From assembly GCA_003254885.1 (NCBI GenBank), contig QANT01004605.1, positions 1 to 29,734 of the forward strand: a DNA stretch of 29,734 bases, written 5' to 3'. The translations under genes and the position numbers were made by a program. Below the pieces are notes generated by a model, which was given only the letters and a program-made list of their open reading frames with translations, was not told the DNA's origin and made no database searches. The DNA comes from Purshia tridentata. Its lineage: Eukaryota > Streptophyta > Magnoliopsida > Rosales > Rosaceae. Of the stretch, positions 29,033 to 29,734 are shown in pieces. Every line of letters begins with the position of its first letter. The first letter of the stretch is position 1.

Positions 29033-29734
29033 GGTGGCAAGAAGGAAACTTTTTGTGAGGGTGAATTGTAATTAATAAAACTTTGGAATTTCTTTTCTTT
29101 TATGGTCAAAAGTTCAAAACTTTGTATTGTGTTAATCTATATTTATATATATAAAGGGAGAAGGGAAAGTAAAGTTAAATATTCAAAATTCTAATATTTT
29201 CTTAGGTTAATTAACTTTAACTATCAAATTTCAATAATTTTTCAGTTTAAATACCAAAATTTAATAGTATTTTAAATTAGGTACTAGCTGAAAAGTCAAA
29301 CATAATAATATAATAAATAGTATTATAATTCACAAATATTATATCACATGCTACTACAATAAAAAAATATATATTTACATTTGTACTATTATATTAATTT
29401 ATACTATATTGTATTAAAATTAAAAAAATCAATCCAATCACATTTTAACTGTGAATGTCTCACAATTTAGTTATAATTGTCTTGGTAAGTTGAAAGAAAC
29501 GACTTCCACCACTATACTAAATATTACTTCAAGTAAAAGTATTATTTTGACTTCTATTTATATTATATTGTTGTACAATTTCTCTTAAAAATAATTTTAA
29601 TTCAGTCACAACTTAATTTTGACTGTATCATAATTTAGTTGTGACTGTCATTCAGTCATAACTAAATTTGAAGTTGAGTGTCGTACAGTCACACCTTCAG
29701 TTGAAACTATATTAACTAATTTCTAAGACAATAT
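29033..29734. other. AT-rich downstream region with short inverted repeats
   Basis: AATAAA at 29074-29079 could end a transcript reading through the gypsy-derived frame. From about 29450 onward variants of CAGTCAYAACTTAA / TTTAGTTGTGACTG recur. The clearest hairpin pairs CAGTCACAACTTAA (29603-29616) with TTAGTTGTGACTG (29635-29647). It may be the edge of a MITE that continues past the window. No coding was found. Confidence 0.5.

Noticed and set aside
1..29734. tRNA, rRNA, organelle-derived or viral genes
   Set aside because: No tRNA A/B box pair with cloverleaf, no rRNA core and no viral gene were recognised by eye. A covariance-model scan was not possible.

Overview
The window looks like nuclear DNA of a dicot plant. 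Two spliced plant-type genes with AT-rich introns sit in a dense bed of small transposons and retroelement remnants. The protein, LTR and MITE styles suggest Rosaceae (Prunus-like); that is an impression from memory, not a database result. Both genes are on the + strand.

Layout. 1-91 is the end of a hAT-type element. 1204-2995 is a probable 1.8-kb solo LTR. 3407-4384 is a 1-kb element with TTAGGG/CCCTAA ends that carries a proline-rich coding fragment. 4594-11905 is an intact beta-catenin-like protein 1 (CTNNBL1) gene: 8 exons join in frame to 527 residues. Its first intron has a GC donor with a competing GT site 5 nt upstream. Its large fifth intron carries an antisense solo LTR (9206-9731). 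12760-14000 holds two sister MITEs, each with a perfect 8-bp target duplication. About 14.69-17.59 kb is a decayed BED/hAT transposase gene interrupted by an 811-bp Tourist-like MITE. A Ty3/gypsy gag scrap, a long fold-back element (about 18.88-20.13 kb), a palindromic MITE (20583-20960) and assorted tandem or inverted repeats follow.

22853-27983 is the body of an SF1B (SEN1/UPF1-type) helicase gene with every helicase motif present. Eight exons join in frame to about 1,065 residues. Just downstream, in the same orientation, lies an undisrupted open frame for a Ty3/gypsy integrase C-terminus plus chromodomain-like tail (to 29032), followed by AATAAA. A splice acceptor at 28500/28501 would join it in frame to helicase exon 8, so a helicase-chromodomain host/transposon fusion is a concrete testable hypothesis.

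The most unusual pattern is four tiny insertions (about 16-21 bp). Each is flanked by a 14-18-bp direct repeat and consists of an A/T tract joined to GGCC or AGCCC. They look like extremely truncated retroposon tails of one family.

The two host genes have no obvious shared pathway beyond RNA biology: CTNNBL1 is a Prp19/CDC5L spliceosome partner, and SEN1-like helicases act on RNA or RNA:DNA. They are not an operon. All exon models rest on splice consensus and reading-frame continuity read by eye.
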